DNA from: Actinocrinis sp046724665
Lineage (GTDB): Bacteria > Actinomycetota > Actinomycetes > Streptomycetales > Catenulisporaceae
DNA: 30,323 nt
Direction: 5' to 3'
Assembly (NCBI GenBank): GCA_046724665.1
Contig: JBKOWZ010000033.1
Location: 1 to 30,323 of the forward strand
Position 1 is the first letter of the stretch. Each line of letters begins with the position of its first letter. This document shows, piece after piece, positions 23,103 through 30,323 of the stretch. Under the pieces are notes generated by a model. It was given only the letters and a program-made list of their open reading frames with translations, did no database searches and was not told where the DNA came from. A program made the translations under genes and the position numbers.

Positions 23103-23838
23103 TGGGATCTTTCGCTCCGGATTCGTTCGCGGCGCGGGCGACGCGGTCGGCCCAGACGGCTTCGGCCAGGATGAGGTCGAAAGGAGTAGTGACTTTGAAG
23201 GCTTCGGCGTGTCCGGGGACGACGGCGACCGGCAGGCCGAGGCGTTCGACCAGACCGGCGTCGTCCGTCGTGTCGGCGGCAGGCGCGGCGGCATGTGCCT
23301 TGACCAGCAGCGAACGCCTGAAACCCTGCGGCGTCTGCACCGCGCGCAGCGTCGAGCGGTCCACGGTCGCGGTGACGTTCACGCCCGAGGCATCCACGGC
23401 CTTGATCGTGTCGGACACCGGCAGCACTGGGATTACCGCGTCGTGGCCCGAGGCGACCGCCTCGATTACCGCAGTGACCAGGGCAGGCGGAGTGAGGGCG
23501 CGGGCGGCGTCGTGTACCAGCACGATGTCGTATTGCTCAGGCACCGCGTCCAGCGCGAGTGCTACGGAGCGTTGACGGGTATCACCGCCGGGAACCACCC
23601 GCAGCATGTCGCCGAATTCGCGGAGCAGATCGCGGACCTCCGCCACACCGTTTCCGTCCGGCGGGGCCGCGACCACGATCAGATCGGTCCGTTCGCTGGA
23701 GACCAGCGCGCGGACCGCGTGCACCAGGATGGGGATACCCGCGATCGAGCGCAGCGCCTTCGGAGCGCCCGGTCCCAGGCGCTCGCCTCGGCCCGCGGCG
23801 GGAACGATCGCGGCCGTCCCACCGGGGGGAGTGCTCAT
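23095..23838 (-). CDS. ispD: 2-C-methyl-D-erythritol 4-phosphate cytidylyltransferase
   Basis: IspD couples MEP to CTP in the isoprenoid pathway. It shows the nucleotide-binding AAGRGERLG...APKAL, VHDAARALTPP, PVSDTIKAV, TPQGFRRSLL, TDDAGLVERLG and EAFKVTTPFDLILAE. At 247 residues it is typical. ATG 23838 is used, with a weak purine-rich GAAGAG directly upstream. It begins 37 bases after the carD stop and overlaps ispF, so the three genes are likely one transcript. Confidence 0.95.
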   Translation of the reverse strand: MSTPPGGTAAIVPAAGRGERLGPGAPKALRSIAGIPILVHAVRALVSSERTDLIVVAAPPDGNGVAEVRDLLREFGDMLRVVPGGDTRQRSVALALDAVPEQYDIVLVHDAARALTPPALVTAVIEAVASGHDAVIPVLPVSDTIKAVDASGVNVTATVDRSTLRAVQTPQGFRRSLLVKAHAAAPAADTTDDAGLVERLGLPVAVVPGHAEAFKVTTPFDLILAEAVWADRVARAANESGAKDPIV

Positions 23839-23875
23839 CTCTTCGACGGTCGGGGTTCAGGTCACGCGACGGCCG

Positions 23876-24358
23876 TCAGGAGGCCAGCACCTCGTCGAGG
23901 ATGGTCTCGGCCTTGTCCTCGTTGGTGTTCTCGGCCAGCGCGAGCTCGCTGACCAGGATCTGCCGGGCCTTGCCGAGCATCCGCTTCTCGCCGGCGGACA
24001 GGCCGCGCTCCCTCTCCCGGCGCCACAGGTCGCGCACGACCTCGGCCACCTTGATCACGTCGCCGGAGGCCAGCTTCTCCAGGTTGGCCTTGTACCGCCG
24101 GGACCAGTTGGTGGGCTCCTCGGTGTGCGGGGCGCGCAGCACCTCGAACACCCGGTCGAGCCCGTCCTGGCCGACCACATCGCGGACGCCTACATATTCC
24201 ACCTTGTCGGTGGGAACCATCAGGGTGAGGTCGCCCTGGGCCACCTTGAGCCGGAGGTAGGGGCGCGCCTCGCCCTTGACCATCCTGGTCTCGATCGCCT
24301 CGATGAGAGCGGCCCCATGGTGGGGATAGACGACGGTCTCGCCAACCTTGAACGTCAT
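23876..24358 (-). CDS. carD: CarD-family transcriptional regulator
   Basis: CarD binds the RNA polymerase beta subunit and stabilises open promoter complexes, notably at rRNA promoters. The 160-residue protein has the N-terminal RNAP-interaction (Tudor-like) domain (FKVGETVVYPHHGAALIEAI) and a helical C-terminal domain with the DNA-wedging tryptophan in TNWSRRYKANLEKLASG. It is close to full family length. ATG 24358 has GGAAGGGG about 12 bases upstream. It is first in the operon with ispD and ispF, the standard actinobacterial order. Confidence 0.96.
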   Translation of the reverse strand: MTFKVGETVVYPHHGAALIEAIETRMVKGEARPYLRLKVAQGDLTLMVPTDKVEYVGVRDVVGQDGLDRVFEVLRAPHTEEPTNWSRRYKANLEKLASGDVIKVAEVVRDLWRRERERGLSAGEKRMLGKARQILVSELALAENTNEDKAETILDEVLAS

Positions 24359-24388
24359 GTGATGCGTACCCCTTCCGTGGGCATCCAG

Positions 24389-24394
24389 GATAAC
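24389..24394 (-). promoter_or_regulatory. Putative -10 box of the carD operon
   Basis: On the minus strand TATCCT lies about 30 bases before the carD ATG, with TTCAGA 17 bases further upstream as a weak -35. The remaining 24395-24649 shows no gene. Confidence 0.35.
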
Positions 24395-24649
24395 ACGGCC
24401 TGCCGACTTTCTGAAGGGTGTTTGCGCAGGTCAGGCGGGTGAAGGGCACTTGACAACGGACAACGGACCGTACTCGCCCCAGGTCAGGGGGCCGCAGGGC
24501 GGTCCATACGCGCCCCCGGCGCCTCTCCGGGAGCGCCTCGCGCCGGCGCGCGCCCGCCTCTGTGCAGGGGCGCCCGGCGAGCGCACAATGACATCGAGGC
24601 TTGAAACAGCAGTCGGCTCTTCGCACACGTCAGGTGGGGTGAGCACGCG

Positions 24650-24964
24650 GTGGACGCCAGTGGGCGATCGAGCAGTCCGGAGTCCGGCTGGGACGACCAG
24701 CGGGACGCACGCGAACATGCGGTAATCGGCCGGTGGCCGGACGGGACCGCGATCACCGATGCCGAATGTCGCGCGCCCGACGATCCCCGCGAACTGACCG
24801 GCGACGTACGCAGGTATATGCGCGAGGAGCGCCGCGCCCGGCGCCGGACCCGGCTGGCTCGGCTCGGGCGCGTTCTCGGCTCGCCGCGCGCGGCGATCGC
24901 GGTCGTGCTGTTGGCCGCGCTCGTGGCGTCCGCGGTCGCGATGTTGCTGCCCGTCGCGCGTTAA
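24650..24964 (+). CDS. Small single-pass membrane protein, unknown function
   Basis: 104 residues from GTG 24650. A polar, acidic N-terminus (SSSPESGWDDQRD, DGTAITDAECRAPDDP) is followed by an Arg-rich stretch (REERRARRRTRLARLGR) and one C-terminal membrane helix (about 80-100, IAVVLLAALVASAVAMLLPV). The positive-inside rule predicts an N-terminus in the cytoplasm. A purine-rich AGGTGGGG lies about 12 bases before the start. It is divergent from carD. No family is recognised; the high GC third-position use supports it as real. Confidence 0.6.
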   Translation: MDASGRSSSPESGWDDQRDAREHAVIGRWPDGTAITDAECRAPDDPRELTGDVRRYMREERRARRRTRLARLGRVLGSPRAAIAVVLLAALVASAVAMLLPVAR

Positions 24965-25155
24965 CTGGCGCTGCTGGTTCGGGCGTTGCGGTGTAGGTAG
25001 TAGTCGTTAGTGCTTCTTGGTGTGCCTTGCGGGCTACCTCACCCGGGTTTGAGGGCATCCCGGTGAGAAGCCGTCGAGGGCGGTCAGTACGCTGTGGCTC
25101 GGTTCACTTGTTTCCCACAGTCCGACCAGTCACGCGCCAAGGAGCCAGAGCGACC

Positions 25156-25842
25156 GTGAGCAGCCTCCACTCCCCGAGCACGACCCGCCGGTCGATCCCC
25201 TCTCGCCGGAGCCGTGCGGGCCTGGCCGTCGCTGCCGTGCTGGCGGCCGTGACTCCGCTGGCCGCCGGGTGCGGGGCCGGCTTCAACACCGCGTCGCTCG
25301 AGGTGAAGCCCAACGCGGGGGCCGGCACGGTCGGCGCGGTGAAGGTCAACAACGTCTGGGTGATCGTGGATCCCGCCACCGGCAACGCCGAGGTGATCGG
25401 CGGCGTGGCGAACACCGGCAGCGCCGAGCTTGGCTGGCCGACGGTGCAGGTGGACGGAAGCAGCGCGCAGATCATGCCGACTTCGAACGGCGGATCCGCC
25501 GCCGCGGCGTCGGGTATCGGCGCCGGGCAGGCGGTGAACTTCGGCGAGCCGGGCGCGCCGCAGATCGAGCTGCCCAACAGCAAGCTGACACCGGGTGGCC
25601 TCACGCACGTGACGTTCGGGTTCGGCTCGGTCGGCACGGTGAAGATCACCGCGCAGATCCAGAGCAACACCGGGTTGTTCGCGGACTACGACCCGGACGC
25701 GGCGGTCGCGTCGCCGAGCAGCAGCCCCTCCGCGAGCGCGAGTGCAGGGGCCAGTGCGTCGGCGAGTGTGAGCGCGTCGGCTTCAGCTTCGGCGTCTGCG
25801 TCGGAGTCGGCGAGTGCGAGTCCGTCGGCGAGTGCGCGGTAG
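25156..25842 (+). CDS. Secreted lipoprotein with Ser/Ala-rich tail
   Basis: 228 residues from GTG 25156 with GGAG 11 bases upstream. A signal peptide (SRRSRAGLAVAAVLAAVTPL) ends in a lipobox LAAGC with C39 as the lipid-modified cysteine. Residues about 40-185 form a beta-rich domain (VGAVKVNNVWVIVDPATGN, THVTFGFGSVGTVKITAQI) that resembles copper-chaperone-like or DUF461-type extracellular domains, though I do not recognise it with certainty. The last ~40 residues are Ser/Ala repeats (SASASAS). It is convergent with phoP across a terminator. In the upstream gap GTTCACTTGTT (25102-25112) resembles one PHO-box unit. Confidence 0.78.
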   Translation: MSSLHSPSTTRRSIPSRRSRAGLAVAAVLAAVTPLAAGCGAGFNTASLEVKPNAGAGTVGAVKVNNVWVIVDPATGNAEVIGGVANTGSAELGWPTVQVDGSSAQIMPTSNGGSAAAASGIGAGQAVNFGEPGAPQIELPNSKLTPGGLTHVTFGFGSVGTVKITAQIQSNTGLFADYDPDAAVASPSSSPSASASAGASASASVSASASASASASESASASPSASAR

Positions 25843-25861
25843 CGAACGATAGAGAGTAGGT

Positions 25862-25895
25862 GACGGTGCCTCGGCCGGGTGGTCGAGGCACCGTC
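25862..25895. terminator. Bidirectional terminator hairpin
   Basis: GACGGTGCCTCG and CGAGGCACCGTC are perfect 12-base arms around a 10-base loop, between the convergent lipoprotein and phoP genes. Confidence 0.8.
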
Positions 25896-25899
25896 GGGA

Positions 25900-26580
25900 T
25901 CACGGCTCGAACTTGTAGCCGAGCCCGCGCACGGTCACCAGGTACCGCGGCACCGCCGGATCCGGCTCGATCTTCGCGCGCAGCCGCTTCACGTGCACGT
26001 CCAGCGTCTTGGTGTCGCCGACGTAGTCGGCTCCCCAGACCCGGTCGATCAGCTGCATGCGCGTGAGCACTCGGCCCGCGTTGCGCAGCAGCATCTCCAG
26101 CAGCTCGAATTCCTTGAGCGGCAGCTGCACGGCGCGACCGCCGACGCTGACCGTGTGCCGCTCCACGTCCATCCGCACCGGGCCGGCCTCGAGCGCCGCG
26201 TCGTCCGGCTCCTCGGCCTGGCCGTGCCGGCGCAGCACCGCGCGGATGCGCGCCACCAGCTCGCGCGACGAGAACGGCTTGGTGACGTAGTCGTCCGCGC
26301 CGAGCTCCAGCCCGACCACCTTGTCGATCTCGCTGTCCTTCGCGGTCAGCATGATCACCGGCACCGCGGAGCGGTTGCGCAGCTGCCGGCACACCTCGGT
26401 GCCGGGCAGGCCGGGCAGCATCAGGTCGAGCAGCACCAGGTCCGCGCCGTGCCGGTCGAACTCCTCCAGCGCCTCGGGGCCGGTGGGCGCGACGGCGACC
26501 TCGAAGCCCTCGTTGCGCAGCATGTACGAAAGCGGGTCGCTGAACGAATCCTCGTCCTCGACCACCAGCACCCTGGTCAC
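25900..26580 (-). CDS. phoP: Response regulator PhoP/RegX3
   Basis: An OmpR-family response regulator of 226 residues. The receiver domain has acidic E8-D9-E10-D11, the phospho-acceptor D52 (LVLLDLMLPG), and a conserved lysine in DDYVTKPFS. The C-terminal winged helix (about 130-226) includes LPLKEFELLEMLLRNAGRVL and DTKTLDVHVKRLRAKIE. In actinobacteria this protein activates phosphate-starvation genes. GTG 26580 has GGGAG about 10 bases upstream and overlaps the phoR stop by 4 bases (GTGA), so the pair is translationally coupled. Streptomycetes call it PhoP, mycobacteria RegX3. Confidence 0.93.
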   Translation of the reverse strand: MTRVLVVEDEDSFSDPLSYMLRNEGFEVAVAPTGPEALEEFDRHGADLVLLDLMLPGLPGTEVCRQLRNRSAVPVIMLTAKDSEIDKVVGLELGADDYVTKPFSSRELVARIRAVLRRHGQAEEPDDAALEAGPVRMDVERHTVSVGGRAVQLPLKEFELLEMLLRNAGRVLTRMQLIDRVWGADYVGDTKTLDVHVKRLRAKIEPDPAVPRYLVTVRGLGYKFEP

Positions 26581-27785
26581 GTCGTCCGACTCCCTGTGTT
26601 GAGTTCCAGAACGCCGCCGTCCGACCGGTTCCCTCCGGCCGGCGACGGATCGCCCAGCAGCGGCAGGCGCAGGGTGAAGGTCGATCCGGCCCCCTCCACG
26701 CTCCACACCGCGACATCTCCGCCGTGGGTGGCGGCGATGTGTTTGACTATCGAGAGCCCGAGCCCGGTGCCTCCGGTGACCCGCGACCTGGCCGGATCGA
26801 CCCGGTAGAACCGCTCGAAGATCCGCTTGAGATCCTGCTCCGGAATCCCGATGCCCTGGTCGGTCACGGAGATCTCGGCCAGATCCCCCTCCCGGCGCAC
26901 CGCCACCACCACCTTGGTCCGATCAGGTGAATAGTTGACGGCATTGCCGACAAGATTTCCCAAACCGGTGACCAACTGATCGAAGTCGCCGAGCACGGAC
27001 AGCCCGCCGGGCATGGTGCCGACCAGCTCGATCTGCCGGGCGGCCGCCACCTCGCGGGCCCGGCCGAGCGCCTCCTCGACCACCTCGCCGAGGTCCACCC
27101 GCTCGGCCTTGGCCAGCGGGTCGTCGCTCTCCAGCCGGGACAGGTCGATCAGGTCCTGCACCAGGTTCGCCAGCCGGTGCGCCTCGCGCTGCATCCGCTC
27201 GGCGAAGCGGCGCACCGCGGCCGGGTCGTCGCTGGCCGAGAGCACCGCCTCGGACAGCAGGGCGAGCGCGCCGACCGGGGTCTTCAGCTCGTGGCTGACG
27301 TTGGCCACGAAGTCGCGCCGGATCGCGTCTATCCGGTGCGCCTCGGTGCGGTCCTCCACCAGCACCAGCACCAGGTTCGCGCCGAGCGGGGCGACCCTTA
27401 CCGAGACGGCGAGGGTGTCGCCGCCCAGCGGGCCGCGCGGGATCTCCAGCTCGACCTGCCGGATCTCGCCGTCCCGGCGCACCTGGCGGGCCATCGAGAC
27501 CAGTTCGTCGGACACCAGCCGCTGGCCGCGCACCAGGCCGAGGGCGTGCGCCGCCGGTGAGGCCTTCACCACGGCGTCGCTGGCGTCGAGCAGCACCGCG
27601 GAGGAGCGCAGCACCTGGAGGACCGCGGCCGCGCCGGGAGGCACCAGCGGCTCGGGCGGGGGATCGGCACGCCGGTCCCGCTCGCTCCACCGGAAGGCCA
27701 AGCCGCCCGCGGCGCCCGTGGCCAACGCGACCAGCGCGGCGGCCGACACCGCGGCGACATGGAAATCGGCCGCGAGGTAATACAC
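26577..27785 (-). CDS. phoR: Sensor histidine kinase PhoR/SenX3
   Basis: 402 residues from GTG 27785. One N-terminal membrane helix (about 8-30) ends in FRWSERDRR, a PAS-like sensor region lies at about 55-150 (VLQVLRSSAVLLDASDAVVK), the phospho-acceptor is H165 in FVANVSHELKTP, and the ATP-binding boxes are N (GNLVGNAVNYS), G1 (VTDQGIGIPE), F (IFERFYRVD) and G2 (GGTGLGLSI). It senses phosphate status through PhoU and the phosphate transporter. The start is chosen by analogy to the short N-terminus of Streptomyces PhoR. TACTCT (27792-27797, minus) 6 bases before the GTG fits a leaderless promoter. The frame stays open to 27884, but that part would run over the PHO box. Confidence 0.92.
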   Translation of the reverse strand: MYYLAADFHVAAVSAAALVALATGAAGGLAFRWSERDRRADPPPEPLVPPGAAAVLQVLRSSAVLLDASDAVVKASPAAHALGLVRGQRLVSDELVSMARQVRRDGEIRQVELEIPRGPLGGDTLAVSVRVAPLGANLVLVLVEDRTEAHRIDAIRRDFVANVSHELKTPVGALALLSEAVLSASDDPAAVRRFAERMQREAHRLANLVQDLIDLSRLESDDPLAKAERVDLGEVVEEALGRAREVAAARQIELVGTMPGGLSVLGDFDQLVTGLGNLVGNAVNYSPDRTKVVVAVRREGDLAEISVTDQGIGIPEQDLKRIFERFYRVDPARSRVTGGTGLGLSIVKHIAATHGGDVAVWSVEGAGSTFTLRLPLLGDPSPAGGNRSDGGVLELNTGSRTT

Positions 27786-27856
27786 ACATACAGAGTAAAG
27801 GCCCGCCGCAACGGCTCGGTCGGCTCGATCGAGTGCCGCAAGATCCGTCGCCAAGA

Positions 27857-27889
27857 GTTCACGTATGGGTAGTGTTCGATTCACCGCCG
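27857..27889. promoter_or_regulatory. PHO-box-like repeat between phoR and phoU
   Basis: Three 11-base units, GTTCACGTATG, GGTAGTGTTCG and ATTCACCGCCG; the first and third fit the Streptomyces PHO-box unit (GTTCACC-like). It lies 72 bases upstream of phoR and 135 bases upstream of phoU. TACCTT (27912-27917) 22 bases downstream could be the phoU -10 box, so PhoP would bind over the -35 position. Confidence 0.55.
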
Positions 27890-28023
27890 GTCCTGGCCTT
27901 CGCAGGCGTCGTACCTTTACGGTGAAGCCTCAGCCTGGTGCGCCCACCTGCCGCGCGGTCAACGACGACGATTGACGACGCGCGGCGTGAGGCCGCCGTG
28001 GAGCAGACGGGAGCGTAGTTTCG

Positions 28024-28665
28024 ATGCGCGACGTGTACCACGAGGAACTCGACTCGATCGGCAGGACGCTCATCGAGATGGCCGGTCTGGTCGGCACGGC
28101 GATGGGCCGGGCCACCACCGCGCTGCTCGGGGCGGACTTGCAGGTCGCCGAGTCGGTGATCTCGGCCGACGACGCGGTGGACGCGCTCCAGGACGAGCTC
28201 GACGCCCGGGCGCTCGATCTGCTGGCGCGTCAGCAGCCGGTGGCCGGCGACCTGCGCACGATCATCACCTCGCTGCGGATGAGCGCCGACCTCGAGCGGA
28301 TGGGCGACCTGGCCCGGCACGTGGCGAAGGTGGCCAGGCTGCGCTATCCGGACACCGCGGTGCCGCAGGACCTGCGCGAGACGATCGAGCAGATGGGCCG
28401 GATCGCCGTCGAGCTGGCGGGCAAGACCGCGGGGATAATCGAGGGGCGCGACGTGGAGACCGCCCGCGAGCTGCCGCTCGACGACGACGCGATGGACGAT
28501 CTGCACCGCAGGCTGTTCAGCGCGCTGCTGGACAACAAGGCCGAGTACACGATCGAGACGGCGATCGACGTGACGCTGATCGGCCGGTACTACGAGCGGT
28601 TCGCCGACCACGCGGTGTCGGTGTCCAAGCGGATCATCTTCCTGGTGACCGGCGAACAGTACTGA
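28024..28665 (+). CDS. phoU: Phosphate signalling complex protein PhoU
   Basis: 213 residues forming two three-helix bundles. It begins with RDVYHEELDSIGRTLIEM and contains the repeated PhoU pattern: DDAVDALQDELDARAL in the first half and DDDAMDDLHRRLFSALL in the second, with metal-contact acidic residues. It ends KRIIFLVTGEQY, as PhoU proteins do. PhoU dampens PhoR signalling when phosphate is plentiful and controls the Pst transporter. ATG 28024 has GGGAG about 10 bases upstream. It is divergent from phoR-phoP with a shared PHO box and is followed by a strong terminator. Confidence 0.95.
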   Translation: MRDVYHEELDSIGRTLIEMAGLVGTAMGRATTALLGADLQVAESVISADDAVDALQDELDARALDLLARQQPVAGDLRTIITSLRMSADLERMGDLARHVAKVARLRYPDTAVPQDLRETIEQMGRIAVELAGKTAGIIEGRDVETARELPLDDDAMDDLHRRLFSALLDNKAEYTIETAIDVTLIGRYYERFADHAVSVSKRIIFLVTGEQY

Positions 28666-28715
28666 CCGTTCGCCGAGGCGCGAAGGCGCCGCCGAAGCGA
28701 ATCGGAGGGGAGATC

Positions 28716-28755
28716 GAGGAGCCCTCCGCCCGTACTCGCGGGCGGAGGGCTCCTC
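28716..28755 (+). terminator. Strong terminator after phoU
   Basis: GAGGAGCCCTCCGCCCG and its perfect 17-base complement flank a 6-base loop, between convergent phoU and gpm. Confidence 0.85.
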
Positions 28756-28802
28756 TGTCATTCCATGCTTGACACGCTACGCGTCGGCGACTTCGCGGCC
28801 GG

Positions 28803-29558
28803 TCACTTCCGGCCCTGGTTCTTGACCGCCTCGATGGCCTCGGCCGCGGCGGCGGGGTCGAGGTACTCGCCGCCGGGGGTCAGCGGGCGCAGGTCCGCGC
28901 CGAGCTCGTACAGCAGCGGGATGCCGGTCGGGATGTTGAGACCCGCGATCGCCTCGTCGGAGACGGCGTCGAGGTGCTTGACCAGGGCGCGCAGCGAGTT
29001 CCCGTGCGCGGCGACCAGCACGGTGCGGCCGGTCAGCAGGTCGGGGACGATCGCGTCGTACCAGTAGGGCAGCATCCGCTGCACGACGTCCTTGAGGCAC
29101 TCGGTACGCGGGCGCAGCTCCTGCGGGAGCGAGGCGTAGCGCGGGTCGTCGAACTGCGAGTACTCGGCGTCCTCGGCCAGCGGCGGCGGGGGCGTGTCGT
29201 ACGAGCGGCGCCAGAGCATGAACTGCTCCTCGCCGAACTCGGCGAGGGTCTGCGCCTTGTCCTTGCCCTGGAGCGCGCCGTAGTGCCGCTCGTTGAGCCG
29301 CCAGGTGCGGCGCACCGGGATCCAGTGCCGGTCAACGCTGTCGAGCGCCAGCTGCGCGGTGCGGATGGCCCGGCGCAGCACCGAGGTGTGCAGTACGTCG
29401 GGCAACAGGCCGCGGCCCGCGAGCAGCCTGCCGCCGCGGATCGCCTCCTCCTCGCCCTGGGCGGTCAGGTCGACATCGACCCATCCGGTGAACAGATTCT
29501 TCGCGTTCCACGCGCTCTCGCCGTGGCGGAGCAGTACGAGACGGTACGAGTCAGCCAT
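28803..29558 (-). CDS. gpmA: 2,3-bisphosphoglycerate-dependent phosphoglycerate mutase
   Basis: This glycolytic enzyme interconverts 3- and 2-phosphoglycerate. It starts MADSYRLVLLRHGESAWN, with the phospho-accepting H12 in LRHGE, then NLFTGWVDVDLTAQGEEEA, the catalytic RLNERHYGALQGKDK region, and the second histidine in VLVAAHGNSLRALVKHL. At 251 residues it is normal for the dPGM family. ATG 29558 is used because the N-terminal strand fits exactly; the ribosome-binding site is weak. It is next to the phosphate regulon genes, as gpm1 is next to senX3-regX3 in mycobacteria. Confidence 0.95.
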   Translation of the reverse strand: MADSYRLVLLRHGESAWNAKNLFTGWVDVDLTAQGEEEAIRGGRLLAGRGLLPDVLHTSVLRRAIRTAQLALDSVDRHWIPVRRTWRLNERHYGALQGKDKAQTLAEFGEEQFMLWRRSYDTPPPPLAEDAEYSQFDDPRYASLPQELRPRTECLKDVVQRMLPYWYDAIVPDLLTGRTVLVAAHGNSLRALVKHLDAVSDEAIAGLNIPTGIPLLYELGADLRPLTPGGEYLDPAAAAEAIEAVKNQGRK

Positions 29559-29688
29559 GCCGACGAGCGTATCCGCGATAACCGGTTGCCCTCGAATCCG
29601 GCCCGGCTGTAACCTCCCGCTTGCCGCTTCGGCTGTTACCGGCGGGGCGCGTGTAACAAGGTGCTGATGTGCGGAAGTGGAGTGGCGT

Positions 29689-30323
29689 GTGATCCGGCTC
29701 AGAAACGCGGCGGGCTCGACCTTCGGCGGCCTGCCCGGCGCCTTCTGGTGGATCTGGCTCGGCACGCTGGTCAACCGGATGGGCGGCTTCGTGCTGCCGG
29801 TGCTCGCGTTCTACATCACCGGGGTGCTGCACCACTCGGCCGCGTTCGCCGGCGCGGTGGCCGCGCTGTTCGGCCTCGGCGGCGCCGTCTCGGGCGTGGT
29901 CGGCGGGGTGCTGACGGACCGGATCGGGCGCAAGCCGACGCTGGTCGGCTCGCTGCTGCTGAACGCGGCGACCATCGTCGCGCTCGGATACGCGCGCTCG
30001 CCTTGGGCGCTCGCGCTCGGCACGCTCGGGGTGGGGCTGGCCTCGAACGCGTTCCGCCCCGCGCAGTCCGCGATGATCGCCGACCTGGTGCCGCCCGCGG
30101 ACCGGGTGCGCGCGTTCGCGCTGGCCTTCTGGGCGATCAACATCGGCTTCTCGGTCTCGATGAGCGCCGTGGGGCTGGTCACACGGTTCGGCTACCTCGC
30201 CCTCTTCTACGCGGACGCCGCCACGACGGTGGTGTGCGCCGTGCTGATCATGGTCATGGTGCGCGACACGACGCCGACCGAGGCCATCGAGGCGGCGCGG
30301 ATCGCGGCGGCGAACGCCAGGGC
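29689..30323 (+). CDS. MFS transporter (partial, 3' end off window)
   Basis: 211 codons are open to the right edge. GTG 29689 has GGAG about 8 bases upstream. Six or more hydrophobic segments are visible, with the MFS signature in the loop between helices 2 and 3 (GGVLTDRIGRKPTLVGS) and a helix 4-5 region NAFRPAQSAMIADLVPPADR. The N-terminal residues are short and polar (RLRNAAGSTFGG). The substrate cannot be told. It is divergent from gpmA. Confidence 0.88.
   Translation, partial: MIRLRNAAGSTFGGLPGAFWWIWLGTLVNRMGGFVLPVLAFYITGVLHHSAAFAGAVAALFGLGGAVSGVVGGVLTDRIGRKPTLVGSLLLNAATIVALGYARSPWALALGTLGVGLASNAFRPAQSAMIADLVPPADRVRAFALAFWAINIGFSVSMSAVGLVTRFGYLALFYADAATTVVCAVLIMVMVRDTTPTEAIEAARIAAANAR

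Noticed and set aside
25102..25112. PHO box upstream of the lipoprotein
   Set aside because: Only one unit matches; the adjacent 11 bases do not, so it is not called as a site.

Overview
The window is high-GC chromosomal DNA from an actinomycete. GTG starts, leaderless-looking genes, a CarD-IspD-IspF cluster, a DisA/RadA pair, an MsiK-type sugar ATPase, an F420-type luciferase-like oxidoreductase and a PhoU/PhoR/PhoP (SenX3/RegX3) locus all point to Streptomycetales, Catenulisporales or a close relative. Species cannot be fixed from the sequence alone.

Layout, left to right. Positions 1-2683 (minus) hold two tandem paralogous ECF-like sigma factors, each with a fused C-terminal zinc-binding anti-sigma motif (HX3CX2C). 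The complete one also has a membrane helix and a long Ser/Pro/Thr-rich tail; the other runs off the left edge. Divergent from them is radA-disA (DNA repair ATPase and c-di-AMP synthase), followed by a membrane-anchored Gly-rich protein divergent from mutY, then cysS and rlmB. Two perfect DnaA boxes lie between mutY and cysS. Next come an F420-type oxidoreductase and a convergent msiK-like ABC ATPase.

From 12470 to 20012 is accessory DNA anchored on a tRNA-Thr(UGU). The 3' part of the tRNA recurs at 13847-13889 and at 19973-20012, so the region looks like two abutting integrative elements, or one element with nested att sites. The first (about 1.4 kb) is a decayed remnant: a tyrosine-recombinase C-terminal stub, arm-type repeats near both ends, a large hairpin beside a G-quadruplex motif, and one small membrane ORF. 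The second (about 6.1 kb) carries a DUF4239-like membrane protein, an unrecognised coupled pair (helical soluble protein plus membrane coiled-coil protein), a small dimeric alpha-beta-barrel protein, and a polymorphic-toxin cassette: WXG100-like carrier, GH-E/HNH nuclease toxin and SUFU immunity protein. A frameshifted amino-acid permease fragment lies against the distal att copy. No intact integrase is present.

From 20056 onward is core-like chromosome: a short-chain dehydrogenase divergent from a phytoene-dehydrogenase-like FAD oxidoreductase; the carD-ispD-ispF operon (minus); a small membrane protein; a lipoprotein; the phoR-phoP operon (minus) divergent from phoU with a PHO-box-like repeat between them; phosphoglycerate mutase; and the start of an MFS transporter that runs off the right edge. 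In Mycobacterium tuberculosis carD-ispD-ispF-cysS-rlmB are contiguous with radA, disA and mutY nearby. Here cysS-rlmB is separated from ispF by about 14 kb and lies on the other strand, so this is a rearranged version of that neighbourhood containing the tRNA-Thr island.
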